DNA from: Phycisphaerae bacterium
Lineage (GTDB): Bacteria > Planctomycetota > Phycisphaerae > Sedimentisphaerales > Anaerobacaceae
Length of the DNA: 64,000 nucleotides
Assembly (NCBI GenBank): GCA_016782865.1
Contig: JADHXR010000008.1
Coordinates: 1-64,000, forward strand
Reading direction: 5' to 3'
Numbering within the stretch: the stretch's first letter is position 1; each line of letters begins with the position of its first letter. Below the pieces are notes generated by a model. That model worked only from the letters and a program-made list of their open reading frames with translations, ran no database searches and was not told the origin of the DNA. A program made the translations under genes and the position numbers. Below, piece after piece: positions 1 to 9,322 of this stretch.

Positions 1-216
1 GGCCAACTTGTCGATATTGGGCGTTTGAATGATCTTGTTGCCCATGCAGCCCAGGTCGTCGAACCGCTGATCGTCGGTGAGTATGAAGAGGATGTTGGGC
101 CGTGACTGCCCGTATGCACCCTTGTCCATATGTGACGGAGCATCCACGATAGCTTGCGCTGTTGTTGCGGTAACGAGCAGGACCGCAGAAAGCACGAAAC
201 AGGATTTATTCATCAT
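1..216 (-). CDS. Sulfatase, N-terminal part (cut by window edge)
   Basis: Only the first 72 codons lie in the window; the gene continues beyond position 1. The reading starts at ATG 216 (a second ATG follows directly) behind a GGGAGA-like ribosome site. A signal peptide of about 25 residues (hydrophobic core ending in TTAQA) is followed by the family signature [18 protein letters not shown], whose paired aspartates bind the active-site metal, and by the conserved TPNIDKLA segment. These are the opening motifs of type I, formylglycine-dependent sulfatases, which remove sulfate esters from polysaccharides. The catalytic C/S-x-P-x-R motif lies outside the window, so activity cannot be judged. 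The signal peptide implies export. Confidence 0.9.
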   Translation of the reverse strand, partial: MMNKSCFVLSAVLLVTATTAQAIVDAPSHMDKGAYGQSRPNILFILTDDQRFDDLGCMGNKIIQTPNIDKLA

Positions 217-639
217 CTTTTAGTCTCCCAGCGTGAACTCCTTCGCGAAGTCCGCAGGCCGGCAGATAGGGACAGTAGTCAGAGCCGATATTTCCCATTT
301 GCCCTGCTGAGCGGCGCTCCGGCACTATATGCTATTCTACCTTAACTGCCTGCTCCCTTTCAAGCACCGTGTGACCAACGTCAATTATGAGTTCGCGTGA
401 GGCCAATGTTCTTCCATCTATAGGATGGCGCGCCGTGCATTGAATGAATTAAGAACCTATGTGTCGCGTAGCCGACACAAATGCTCTATTGGACTGAACC
501 GGGGACAGGTCCTTTGGGATTTTTATATACAGTTTTTAGATGGCACAATGGTCAAATCAGGGCGGCTGGGTGGAAGACTGCCCAAATTGAACATCAGGAG
601 ATGGAGGCAGGAAAAACATGAGCATTCAGACGGTGGACG
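217..639. other. Intergenic stretch without a recognised gene
   Basis: About 420 bases lie between the sulfatase start and the 3' end of the DUF5916-type gene. Short open frames exist on both strands, but none has a convincing start, ribosome site or recognisable motif. I see no tRNA or strong hairpin. It must carry the sulfatase promoter. Confidence 0.5.
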
Positions 640-2757
640 CTAAAAACGGTGAATGTACTTTGCCGCAATCCTTTCGCGAATTTCCTGGGCCAGCGGATCG
701 CCAAGGATAAGAAAGAACTCGTTGCCGGAGGCCTTGTGGATTCGGTATGTCATGCTCAGGTTGTCGATGTCCTTGTCCCCACTCCGTGTGAACCAGCGGA
801 GAGACAACCAGTGCTCGGCGCTGAGCAGCCACGTGAGTCCCACCTCGATGATCTCCGCAGTCGTCCCGGGCCCGTTATCGAAGTCTTGTCTGCGCTGGCT
901 GTATCCGATATCCGTCCGCAGATCCCAGGCTGGTTTGCGCCAATCCAAGTTCACAGAGTACTGGTTGAGCCGGGAGTCCTCTACGGTACCGAATTTGTAG
1001 GAGGCTCTGCCGCTGACATCTTTTCCACGGCCTGCGTTGCCGATCAGTGTGAGAGTCCGGTCATCGAATGGCTCTGGGCGAATGTTCTCTTCCAGATGGC
1101 GATCGCGATTGGCTATGAGCCCTATGCGGTCTCGGTCTGTGATGTTCAATATGCCCCCGACACCGTAGTCACGAGCATAGAAGTCTGCCCCCCAGGTTTC
1201 ACCTTGCCCGTAGTGAGAGAACAACTCGTAACTGCGGTAGAACCGCGAGCCTTGCTCCGGCTCCCACAGCTTCCACGCGTTGACGGTCCCTTTGCGAAAT
1301 CCCCTCCGAGGATTGAATCCACTAATGGGATCAAAATTCGGACTGACCTGCTCATATTGGATGCGGCCACCGGATTGCCCGTGGCCGCCTTTGTATAACA
1401 AACCTGCAGATGTCTGGTGGCCTTCACGAGTTGACACGTCGGACAGACTATGAGCGTGATCCAGATCCAGATGCCAATGACTATCGTCTTTGAAATCAGT
1501 CCCAAAGCCACCCGCCAACGTCGTGCCGTAGAAGTCGGGCTTGCGAACGTCAACAAGGGAGAACTTCGCATCCGTGTGCTGGTCCAGTTGCCGGGTTACA
1601 TGAGTCACGAAGTCGTTCTGCGATTCATCTTTGCCATATGCGTCCAGTATGCCAAGTCGGTAGTCGCCCCATGCCCCGGTTATCTTCGCTCCGCCCTCGA
1701 AGTCTCCGATCCTCCCGGAGTGAAACAGCTTTCGCTCGGGAAAGAACTCCGCCTGGTTGACGAAGAAGTCGCGCGTATCGGGCAGAAACTGCTCGCGATA
1801 CGACACGTCGATGGATTCAAAGGACGCTTCCACATTGGTCAGATCAGGAAAAAGCGTGAATCGTGAGGTTACGCTCGGCGTCAGTGGATACTCGACGTCC
1901 ACTCCTGCCTGCACCGAGGATCCTTCGGCGCCCGATTTGGACTCGTTCATTGCCACCACATAGGTATCTACCTTCGCCGACCTCTCGGCCAACTTCTCCG
2001 GCAGTAAAAGGCCCGCCAGATGAGGAAAGCACCGTGAGTCTTCTGCGCCAAGCCGCTCATCAACCATCCACCCCGTGACCTCATACGGATCCATGCTGGA
2101 CCGTATGAGGTTGATGCCGAATGTCTGGCCCTCTTGTTTCTCATAGGTGAGCGAATTCAGATCGAGGTCTATCTCGACGATATAGCATGACTCATAGACC
2201 TTCACAGCAGTATCCCACACTGCATCCCATTCGCTGTTGCCCCAGCGCTTGTCGTAGCGCGATCCACCGGCAGACACGCCCAGTTCGATGACGCGCCGAT
2301 GGTCGTGAAGTGTATCGAGAAGGATTCGGACGTGATCTTCTGAAAAGAGCCGTGCGTCCTCCCGCGTCTCCGAGGCCTGTAGCTTAGAGGCATCGTCGAT
2401 CTCGCACTTGAAGGCAACGTACAACCGTCCATCCGCGCCCATCAAGTATGCAGTCGTCTGAACCGCGGCCGGAGTGCCACGGAATGTCCAACAGCGGCGG
2501 AAGCCGGCCAGTTTGACCGCCTTGTCCCATTCGCCCTCGCCCAGAGCGCCATCGATGATCGGTGATGCATTCACAAGAAGGGGAACAGTGACTGCTAAGT
2601 TGCCGTCCGCGCCGTCCACGGGATAGGAAGGTTTCTCGTGGGCAGTTGCAGACCGGGTGCACACAACGGCCGCCACGAAAATCAGCAGGAATGCACCCAA
2701 ACGCACAAATGAGGCAACTGGCAGACTTTTCAAAGTATAGCGATCGTGCAACGACAC
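640..2757 (-). CDS. CBM9-like domain plus DUF5916 outer-membrane barrel protein
   Basis: This 705-residue protein starts at GTG 2757 with a hydrophobic signal segment (about residues 18-38). Residues 50-240 resemble a family 9 carbohydrate-binding domain (SPIIDGALGEGEWDKA, then a Trp-rich strand and LYVAFKCEIDD). The remainder resembles the DUF5916 barrel: the FFPERK and GGAKITG motifs near residue 345 are followed by alternating amphipathic strands. It ends in phenylalanine (KYIHRF), as outer-membrane barrels recognised by the BAM machine do. It probably sits in the outer membrane and contacts glycans; no enzymatic role can be assigned. Its start lies 17 bases after the stop of the Asp-box protein, so the two are probably co-transcribed. 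Confidence 0.8.
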   Translation of the reverse strand: MSLHDRYTLKSLPVASFVRLGAFLLIFVAAVVCTRSATAHEKPSYPVDGADGNLAVTVPLLVNASPIIDGALGEGEWDKAVKLAGFRRCWTFRGTPAAVQTTAYLMGADGRLYVAFKCEIDDASKLQASETREDARLFSEDHVRILLDTLHDHRRVIELGVSAGGSRYDKRWGNSEWDAVWDTAVKVYESCYIVEIDLDLNSLTYEKQEGQTFGINLIRSSMDPYEVTGWMVDERLGAEDSRCFPHLAGLLLPEKLAERSAKVDTYVVAMNESKSGAEGSSVQAGVDVEYPLTPSVTSRFTLFPDLTNVEASFESIDVSYREQFLPDTRDFFVNQAEFFPERKLFHSGRIGDFEGGAKITGAWGDYRLGILDAYGKDESQNDFVTHVTRQLDQHTDAKFSLVDVRKPDFYGTTLAGGFGTDFKDDSHWHLDLDHAHSLSDVSTREGHQTSAGLLYKGGHGQSGGRIQYEQVSPNFDPISGFNPRRGFRKGTVNAWKLWEPEQGSRFYRSYELFSHYGQGETWGADFYARDYGVGGILNITDRDRIGLIANRDRHLEENIRPEPFDDRTLTLIGNAGRGKDVSGRASYKFGTVEDSRLNQYSVNLDWRKPAWDLRTDIGYSQRRQDFDNGPGTTAEIIEVGLTWLLSAEHWLSLRWFTRSGDKDIDNLSMTYRIHKASGNEFFLILGDPLAQEIRERIAAKYIHRF

Positions 2758-2774
2758 TCGAGTTTCCCATACGC

Positions 2775-5700
2775 CTACTTATCAATGATCCCCGCAATAT
2801 CGACCCGCCACGCTCCGTGAGCAGTAATCCCGAGAACGAGGTATTTGTTGTCCGGCGTGATCTTGAGGTTCTCCGCGACATTGTCCCGGATGTAAAAGTG
2901 TTCCACGGGCAGGCCTTTGTTGAAGGGCCCCCAGGATGCCCCTGCGTCATTGCTTGTAAAGACCCCGAGGGTTGAACTGACGAAAAGGCGATCATGATCT
3001 TCCGGGTGAATGATGAGTTGATAGTACTCGCACATGACGGGCAGCCCGTCCATGATTTTGAACCAGGTCCGGGCGCCGTTGGTGGACTTCATGACAACCC
3101 CGCCGAACTCGTTGCGGCCCATGAATCCTTTGTTCATGCCGTTCTTGGTGGCAGTATACATGACGGATGGGTTCTGATCGTCGATGACCACACAGAAGGG
3201 CCACTGCTCGTCAGGCATGCCGGCGGAAGTTTGGGACCAGCTTGCGCCCTGGTTGTCTGTCTTCCAGATGCCGTTGTATGTGCCGGCAAACATGAGTTGC
3301 GGGTTATGAGGATGCATGGCAAGAGAGAAGATGCCGTCATTACCCAGACCGAGGCTGGAACACTTCCAGGTCTGCCCGTCATCGTTGCTCACGAAGAATC
3401 CCCCGGGGAAGTTGCCCAGGTAGATGCGACCCTGGGTTGTCGGATCGAACAGCAGCGCTGTGTACATGTACAGACGTCTCTCCCAGGGCGCCCATTGACC
3501 GAATCCGGTGGTCCTGTTCATTTGGGTCCAGGTCCTCGTTTCCTTGTTCAAAGCGTATACTCCGTATCCGTTGGAGCCGGCAAACACTGAACCGTCGTCG
3601 GAGATTTCCAGGGAAATGATGTCGAGAGTGTCCAAGCCAGCGTTCAGGGCCTCCCACGAGTTCCCGAGATCCGGGGTAAAGAACACACCTTTGTCTGAGG
3701 CCGCATAAACGTGGTTCACGTGGGCCGGATCAAAGGCCACGCGTTTGGTCTTCAGGTCTCGGAGAAATCGCTCAGCAGGATTGAAGGCGTATATCGGGAC
3801 CCAGGTCGGGGCACCATCACGGGATATATATATCCCGTGATCGTAGATACCCAGGAACAGGATGTCCGGATCGTCCGGGTGCACAGCGAGATCGTAGTAG
3901 CCCTCAAGAAACGGATCGACAACCTGGAAACTGGGCAGGCCAAAATTACACTCGACCCAGGTCGTTCCCCTGTCAGTGGACTTGAATACCCCGCCAGGGT
4001 AGGCAGTGGCGTAGATCACCTGAGAATTGGAGGGATCGAGAATGATCCTGATGTTGTACAGGTTGGGGGTTGGGCCTGTGGTCCCCGACCAGGTAAGAGC
4101 GGCCTGGTCGATGGCTCCTGTAAACACGCCCCCGCCCAGGCTCCCAGCGTATACCTTGTCTTGCCCGACCGCAAGTGCCCCCAAATTCCTGAAGGCTAAG
4201 CCATCGTTCTGTTCGTTCCAGGTTTGGCCGTGGTCTCCGGAGAGGAAGACGCCGTTTTGCGTAGCTGCAATAAGCCTGCCCTGTTCCATAGGATGAGCCA
4301 GCACCTTCTTGATTGAGCCGCCGACGGCATTTCCTCTGAGCAGAGGTTCCCATGTCTCGCCCCGGTTCGAGCTTCGGTATATGTTGTTAACGACCGCCGG
4401 ATCATTAACACGCGGCGATCCATCGAGGCTAATGTCGCACCCGCCGGCCAGGTAGAGGGTCCCGCTGTTATCCCTCGTAATGCTGTTGAATCCCATGTCC
4501 GGGAGATTGGCAGAGACATCGACCCAGGCATTGCCTTCCAGCTTGAACACACCACGGATGTGGCTGACCGCGTAGAGTGTCTCGCCCGTTGAAACAAGGC
4601 CAATGGCAGCCCTGGCCATAGCGCCTTGCAGCTCCTCGACTTGTCTGTCCCTGAGTCTAAAGGTCGTGCCGCTCATGGGGCCTTCGTCGAAGAGCGATAT
4701 CTTTTTGTCCAGGCGATTGAACACCGAAATGATTAATGCCCCCTGATGAAGTGTCATGGCACTGACCCGGTAGAGCATATCTGTGTTCAGATGCACGGTC
4801 GGGACCCATTCGGTTCCCCCATTGTGGGTCTCGAACACATACGGCCGCGTCCGGTCTCCGATATAAATGTGTTTCGGGTTATCCGGATCGATCACGATTG
4901 AAGCGACCGATACGGTAGGAATGTCCAGAGCGGTCCACGTGGTTCCGCCGTCTGTGGTCTTGAAGAGCCCTCCACCCCAGGGGGCGGCATAGAGCACTAA
5001 ATCATTGGCGGGGTCGATGGCCATCTCGTGGATAGTGGAGAAGGTCAGGCCTTCGCACAAGGGTTCCCAATGCTCTCCTCGATCGCCACTGGTCAGAATC
5101 CTGCCGCGTTGGCCTATCACACCGGCATACAGCTTGTCGCGATTCCGCGGGTCAATGGCAATGGACGAGATACCGGCGGCATTCTCCACCGTGAGGATGT
5201 TCTCCCATGACCCGGCTTCATCAGTGGAACCGTCATAGCGAAAAATCGAGGCGTCGGTTTCGAATAGCTTGGGGGAATAAGACGCATACAGTATCCGGCT
5301 GTCCTCAGGGTCCAGTTCGATATCATAGGCATAATCCGAAGAGCCGTACATGTGCTCCCACTGGAACCGGGCCTCGGGGCCTGATAGGAGTTCTTCGTGT
5401 CTGTTGAGGTTGGGAAATTGGGAGATTCCGGTGCCAAACAGCGATGCAAATAAATGCCCATTGCCGTCGCTTGAGGCCGCCAGATCGAATATCCGGGCCG
5501 CATGGAAGCGCTCAGACAGGTGATCCCATGTATGGCCCATGTCCCAGGTCTGAAACAGATCCGTGAGTTCCGAGACCAGAACCATGTGGTTTGGGTTGTG
5601 AGGATCGAAAACCAGTTCATCACCCATGCTGGTTGCTTCGAGCAGACGCCGCCAGGTTTGTCCGCCGTCCCGGGTGATGTGGGGGTAATGTGCGATATTC

Positions 5701-6959
5701 CCGGAGGTGATCAGGATATCACCATTGCTCGGATGGACGTCGATATTGGACGGCTGCGACGAGGGGATGCCCGCCCCGATGATCTCCCAGGTCTGCATGC
5801 CGTCATTGGAGCGGACAAGGCCCGTAGAACCGGCTTCAATATCAAGACTCCCATACACGACGCCCGTATCCTCTGCGTCGAAACTGAGCCATTCGAGCCA
5901 GGCGACAGCCTGAATCGGACTGCCGAACGAAGGCATATTCATGTGTTCCCAGGAGGACTGGTCGCTTTGATCTACGGAGAGAATCCAGTCGCCGACATGC
6001 GGAAAGAAGATGCGCCCCTCGTGGAAATCAATGTCCTTGATCATGTAAAACTCATAGAACGTATTTTTCGTGAAATCACCCCAAGTGACTCCACCGTCCG
6101 TCGATTCATAAATCAATTCGGCGATGGGCCGGGCTGCATCATCCCCATTGATCTTGTTTCGCACAGAAAGCACGAGGTGCCGTGGTTCAGCAGGATCCTG
6201 GGCTATCTTGGTTAACACCAGGTCCTCGGGAAGATTGGGATCCTCTATCCGGTAAGAGCCGTCTGTCGTATCAATGGCAATGATCTCATGGCCCGCATAG
6301 GTATAGAGTCCGGCGTGATCGACAAAAGCGACCGTCAGCAGCAGCGAATCCTCCACCATCATGATATTGGGAATCCTGATCTCAAAAAGTGGTTGAGGCT
6401 CCATGACCGGCATATTAACGGGTATGACCGAAATTGGTGTCAGGGTATCCAGGTTGATCTGCAGGGACGGATTCAATCCGCGGATGCAGAAAAGGGCCAA
6501 TTCCAGCTTGTTGTCCACCGGTGTATAGGCAACTACATATAGATCTTCTCCGTGAAGAAATGTCCTGACAGGAGATTCAAGAAGGACCTGCATGATCTCG
6601 GTCTGGTAATCATAGGAATAGACCTTGGCAGCCGTGACCACGGCAAAGTCTTCTAAGAACTGGATGTCAGTGACTTCTGTCAGCGTCGGATCGCCCACTC
6701 GCTGAAAGGTTGTTCCCTGATCATGGGAGACGAACAATCCAGGAGTGGCCCCTGCATATAAGTCATCCCGCACATAGGGACTCTGTGCAAGGACCATCAC
6801 CCCACCCCCGGGAGGTCCGCCCATGGATTTCCAAACGTATTCATTGGTCTGTGGCTCATCGGCACGTCCGACGGATTGGCCGCATGGCAAAAGACCCACG
6901 ACAATAACAAGCACGACACAGTGGGAGAATACCATCGTAATCCCGCATCTTTGTTCCAT
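2775..6959 (-). CDS. Giant exported Asp-box (BNR/sortilin-like) beta-propeller protein
   Basis: This is a 1394-residue protein starting at ATG 6959. The signal peptide (hydrophobic residues 9-30) is followed by repeated Asp-box motifs of the S-x-D-x-G-x-T-W type, such as VSHDQGTTFQ, TRDGGQTWRR, TTDGGTTWTA, SSNRGETWEP, STDRGTTWVE and SNDDGQTWKC. These mark several seven-bladed propellers in tandem, as in sortilin/VPS10 domains, sialidases and xyloglucanases. I see no clear catalytic acid arrangement, so binding is as likely as hydrolysis. No sorting tail or membrane anchor is visible at the C-terminus. It lies upstream of and close to the DUF5916-type gene, which suggests a surface polysaccharide-handling pair. 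Confidence 0.85.
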   Translation of the reverse strand: MEQRCGITMVFSHCVVLVIVVGLLPCGQSVGRADEPQTNEYVWKSMGGPPGGGVMVLAQSPYVRDDLYAGATPGLFVSHDQGTTFQRVGDPTLTEVTDIQFLEDFAVVTAAKVYSYDYQTEIMQVLLESPVRTFLHGEDLYVVAYTPVDNKLELALFCIRGLNPSLQINLDTLTPISVIPVNMPVMEPQPLFEIRIPNIMMVEDSLLLTVAFVDHAGLYTYAGHEIIAIDTTDGSYRIEDPNLPEDLVLTKIAQDPAEPRHLVLSVRNKINGDDAARPIAELIYESTDGGVTWGDFTKNTFYEFYMIKDIDFHEGRIFFPHVGDWILSVDQSDQSSWEHMNMPSFGSPIQAVAWLEWLSFDAEDTGVVYGSLDIEAGSTGLVRSNDGMQTWEIIGAGIPSSQPSNIDVHPSNGDILITSGNIAHYPHITRDGGQTWRRLLEATSMGDELVFDPHNPNHMVLVSELTDLFQTWDMGHTWDHLSERFHAARIFDLAASSDGNGHLFASLFGTGISQFPNLNRHEELLSGPEARFQWEHMYGSSDYAYDIELDPEDSRILYASYSPKLFETDASIFRYDGSTDEAGSWENILTVENAAGISSIAIDPRNRDKLYAGVIGQRGRILTSGDRGEHWEPLCEGLTFSTIHEMAIDPANDLVLYAAPWGGGLFKTTDGGTTWTALDIPTVSVASIVIDPDNPKHIYIGDRTRPYVFETHNGGTEWVPTVHLNTDMLYRVSAMTLHQGALIISVFNRLDKKISLFDEGPMSGTTFRLRDRQVEELQGAMARAAIGLVSTGETLYAVSHIRGVFKLEGNAWVDVSANLPDMGFNSITRDNSGTLYLAGGCDISLDGSPRVNDPAVVNNIYRSSNRGETWEPLLRGNAVGGSIKKVLAHPMEQGRLIAATQNGVFLSGDHGQTWNEQNDGLAFRNLGALAVGQDKVYAGSLGGGVFTGAIDQAALTWSGTTGPTPNLYNIRIILDPSNSQVIYATAYPGGVFKSTDRGTTWVECNFGLPSFQVVDPFLEGYYDLAVHPDDPDILFLGIYDHGIYISRDGAPTWVPIYAFNPAERFLRDLKTKRVAFDPAHVNHVYAASDKGVFFTPDLGNSWEALNAGLDTLDIISLEISDDGSVFAGSNGYGVYALNKETRTWTQMNRTTGFGQWAPWERRLYMYTALLFDPTTQGRIYLGNFPGGFFVSNDDGQTWKCSSLGLGNDGIFSLAMHPHNPQLMFAGTYNGIWKTDNQGASWSQTSAGMPDEQWPFCVVIDDQNPSVMYTATKNGMNKGFMGRNEFGGVVMKSTNGARTWFKIMDGLPVMCEYYQLIIHPEDHDRLFVSSTLGVFTSNDAGASWGPFNKGLPVEHFYIRDNVAENLKITPDNKYLVLGITAHGAWRVDIAGIIDK

Positions 6960-7383
6960 CGTTACAATCCTCCGGCAGATAGATAATCGACCTTCAATGA
7001 ATGAAAGGGAATTTGATTTCTACACACAAAACAGAGTATACCATCACCGATACGACGATTCAAGTGAAGAAGACCGCCCGACGACCGCCACAGAAGTCAC
7101 TGGGCTGTTGCGTTCGTAGTCCACTTGGGCCCAAACAGCATGAAAAAGCTCCAATCAGGCGTGAAATCAGAACCCGACCGTAGCGGTCGTTCCGTACCCA
7201 GGTGCAGCTTCTGTTCGCAGTGGTCCTATTTCCGACTGATAAACGCACACAGGCCCGGATCTTAGGTTGGGGTCACTTCATATCAAGCCTGTAGCGTGCA
7301 GGGGCGCTATTTGTGAAGTCATAGGGAAAATGTCGGCCAAAAGAAGAAGAAAAGCACCACACGGCTGTTACCTTTTTGGAAAC
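6960..7383. other. Intergenic stretch, no gene recognised
   Basis: This 424-base stretch lies upstream of the Asp-box gene. Short open frames of 60-98 codons have no family resemblance and no good ribosome sites. I see no structured RNA. It should contain the promoter of the operon at 640-6959. Confidence 0.45.
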
Positions 7384-7695
7384 TCAGCCACTATCCTGTC
7401 GAGAAGACCAAAATAGGGATTTCGAAACATCGAACCCATCGTCGTTGACGTCGCCGGAGAGAATATCGTGTCCCTTACCGCCATATTCGTGGGCCTGCCA
7501 CGGCGTGTCGGGCTGGTCGGAGAGTCCGCCGGGATTCCTCAACCACACCAGTGAATACGCGACATCCACCAGGCCGTCGAGGTCGCAATCGACCGCCACC
7601 GCTCCGAGCTGCGTGTCAAACACATCGCCAGTGGCGATCTTATGCCGAACCCAGGTTGAGTCACTCACTCTTTCGAACCAGTAAGCCGTCCTCAC
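7384..7695 (-). pseudogene. Fragment of a VCBS/FG-GAP repeat protein
   Basis: A 103-residue open frame contains IATGDVFDTQLGAVAVDCDLDGLVDVAYS and VWLRNPGG, followed by HDILSGDVNDDG. The calcium-binding DxDxDG-like loops and the WLRNPGG phrase are typical of FG-GAP/VCBS propeller proteins of several hundred residues. Here only about two blades remain, with no signal peptide and no intact ends. It is therefore probably the remnant of a larger exported protein. It could instead be expressed as a short peptide, but nothing in the sequence supports that. Confidence 0.6.
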
Positions 7696-7945
7696 CTCCC
7701 GGCGAGACAGACTGATATCCAGCCACCATCTGGTTTAGGACGAAAGAACCTCTTAGTTCACAAAGGTCCGGCTAACGCTTGACAAACACAACAGATTTCT
7801 CTACCCAATTCAAACTTCGTCACTGATAATCGCGGTCCCAATAAGTTAACAATATAGAGAAGTATTTGGAATAGCAATATGCAAGTATAAGTTAGCGGTA
7901 CGAGTCGTCAGCCAAATTGTTGTCTATTGTCTGAAGGTGTCAGGT

Positions 7946-8359
7946 ATGAAAGAAGGGAAGAAGAAGCCGGTAATGATCGGTTTTATCGTGGTGTGCTTAG
8001 GTTTGGCCAGTGCAATAGCCTATATGAGCAGACCCAAGAGATCCGGCCTTGACAGCGTTCCGCGCGGCCAGATGATTTGGGTCAAGTGTCGCAATCCGGA
8101 CTGTGGAGCAGAATATCAGATAGATAATAAGGACTACTGGGAGTACATAGAAAAACACCGAAACCCTATGTTATTGTCCGCACCGTCGCTGATTTGCAGA
8201 GACTGTGAAAACAAAAGTGTTTTCAGAGCTGTCAAATGCGAAAAGTGCGGGCTAATCTTCTTTCATGGCACCGTTCATGGGAACTTCGCAGACACCTGCC
8301 CCGAATGCGGCTTCAGCAAAATGGAGGAGCAAAGAAAATCAGGTCATGAGCAAAGGTAA
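7946..8359 (+). CDS. Membrane-anchored zinc-ribbon protein of unknown function
   Basis: The protein is 137 residues from ATG 7946; a GTG at 7937 in the same frame would add three. An N-terminal transmembrane helix (about residues 8-26, VMIGFIVVCLGLASAIAYM) leads to a soluble part with three CxxC-type pairs: KCRNPDCG, ICRDC and KCEKCG, then TCPECG near the end. These could form two zinc ribbons. I do not recognise a named family. It stands alone between divergent or convergent neighbours. Confidence 0.7.
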   Translation: MKEGKKKPVMIGFIVVCLGLASAIAYMSRPKRSGLDSVPRGQMIWVKCRNPDCGAEYQIDNKDYWEYIEKHRNPMLLSAPSLICRDCENKSVFRAVKCEKCGLIFFHGTVHGNFADTCPECGFSKMEEQRKSGHEQR

Positions 8360-8413
8360 CAAATCGAAACACACAGCGAAGTTGATGAACTGCTCTTTAC
8401 TCTTCGGCTGAGC

Positions 8414-9190
8414 CTAGTCTCTGAACCTTCTCATCCATCTCGGCCAGACCGGCAATGGGGCATTTGTGTCGTAATGTCGATGCCACTTCAACTTCCACAA
8501 CTCCTTAAGTCCGATCTTTCTGGCAGACCAATCCAAGAAGATGCCGTTTACATATCCGTTGTGCCGGTTGAGGCAGAAAGCCGTCATGTAATCTGAAACA
8601 CCGACGTATGGCTGACCATCATAGTACGGAGGTTCATCCGACATCAGTGGATAGCCAGCATAATACTGCTCACCCAAAAGAAGAGGCACCCTGCTTGCAC
8701 CTCTAACATTAGGACTCCTCCAGTTATTCGTAGTCGGTCGCTCTGAGCGATCCGGCATCACTTCCTGTTTTATCGGTGGATTACGAACCCAGGCATTTAT
8801 TCCGTAGCTGCCGGAAAGACCTTCAAAAGACGGACGCTCACTCCCATAGACGCCCCAGGCTGCGAACGGATGTCGGCCCTCTTCGGTCAGAGGTTTGGTG
8901 GCGACCGGGCACAAGAGTAGTTTGCTGTCTTTGTAGTACGGCCGCAATATCGCCACCCAAGTGCCCCGATAATCCCTTCCTGACCACCAGCCCTCCTGGA
9001 AATGGCCATCGTTATCTTGCGTGTACATCGAAAAGTAAAGACCCCATTGTTTCAGGTTTGACCGGCAGCCAACTGCCTGCGCCTGTTTCTTCACCCGCTG
9101 TAGTGCCGGCATCAATACCGCCATCAGTAATGCTATGATAGCAATCACAACCAGAAGTTCTATTAGCGTGAAACCTCTTGATCTGTCCAT
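8414..9190 (-). CDS. Pseudopilin-like protein, planctomycete DG-tail type
   Basis: The start is ATG 9190, behind AGGAG at a spacing of 8; an upstream in-frame extension to 9307 has no ribosome site. The 258-residue protein begins [15 protein letters not shown], a type IV prepilin cleavage and methylation site followed by a 20-residue hydrophobic helix. A soluble domain follows with [21 protein letters not shown]. Near the C-terminus [17 protein letters not shown] matches, with a degenerate DG, the H-X9-DG tail of the planctomycete pseudopilin family. Such proteins are thought to be processed by a prepilin peptidase and are very numerous in this phylum; their role is unknown. The neighbouring gene at 9323-12349 lies 132 bases upstream on the same strand. 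Confidence 0.85.
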   Translation of the reverse strand: MDRSRGFTLIELLVVIAIIALLMAVLMPALQRVKKQAQAVGCRSNLKQWGLYFSMYTQDNDGHFQEGWWSGRDYRGTWVAILRPYYKDSKLLLCPVATKPLTEEGRHPFAAWGVYGSERPSFEGLSGSYGINAWVRNPPIKQEVMPDRSERPTTNNWRSPNVRGASRVPLLLGEQYYAGYPLMSDEPPYYDGQPYVGVSDYMTAFCLNRHNGYVNGIFLDWSARKIGLKELWKLKWHRHYDTNAPLPVWPRWMRRFRD

Positions 9191-9322
9191 AGTACTACTC
9201 CTGTGTACCTGTTTTGGCGAGTTTTCACCGAAACAAGAACACAATGCGCAAAACCAAGCCCTTCTTTGCACAACGGCGGCCAGCCCGGCAGGCCCCGCAG
9301 CAAGCACATTCGCCAGCGCCGT

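Noticed and set aside
649-1398. A 249-codon plus-strand open frame opposite the DUF5916-type gene
   Set aside because: It is antisense to a well-supported gene, has no family motifs and no ribosome site; long antisense frames are common in GC-rich coding DNA.
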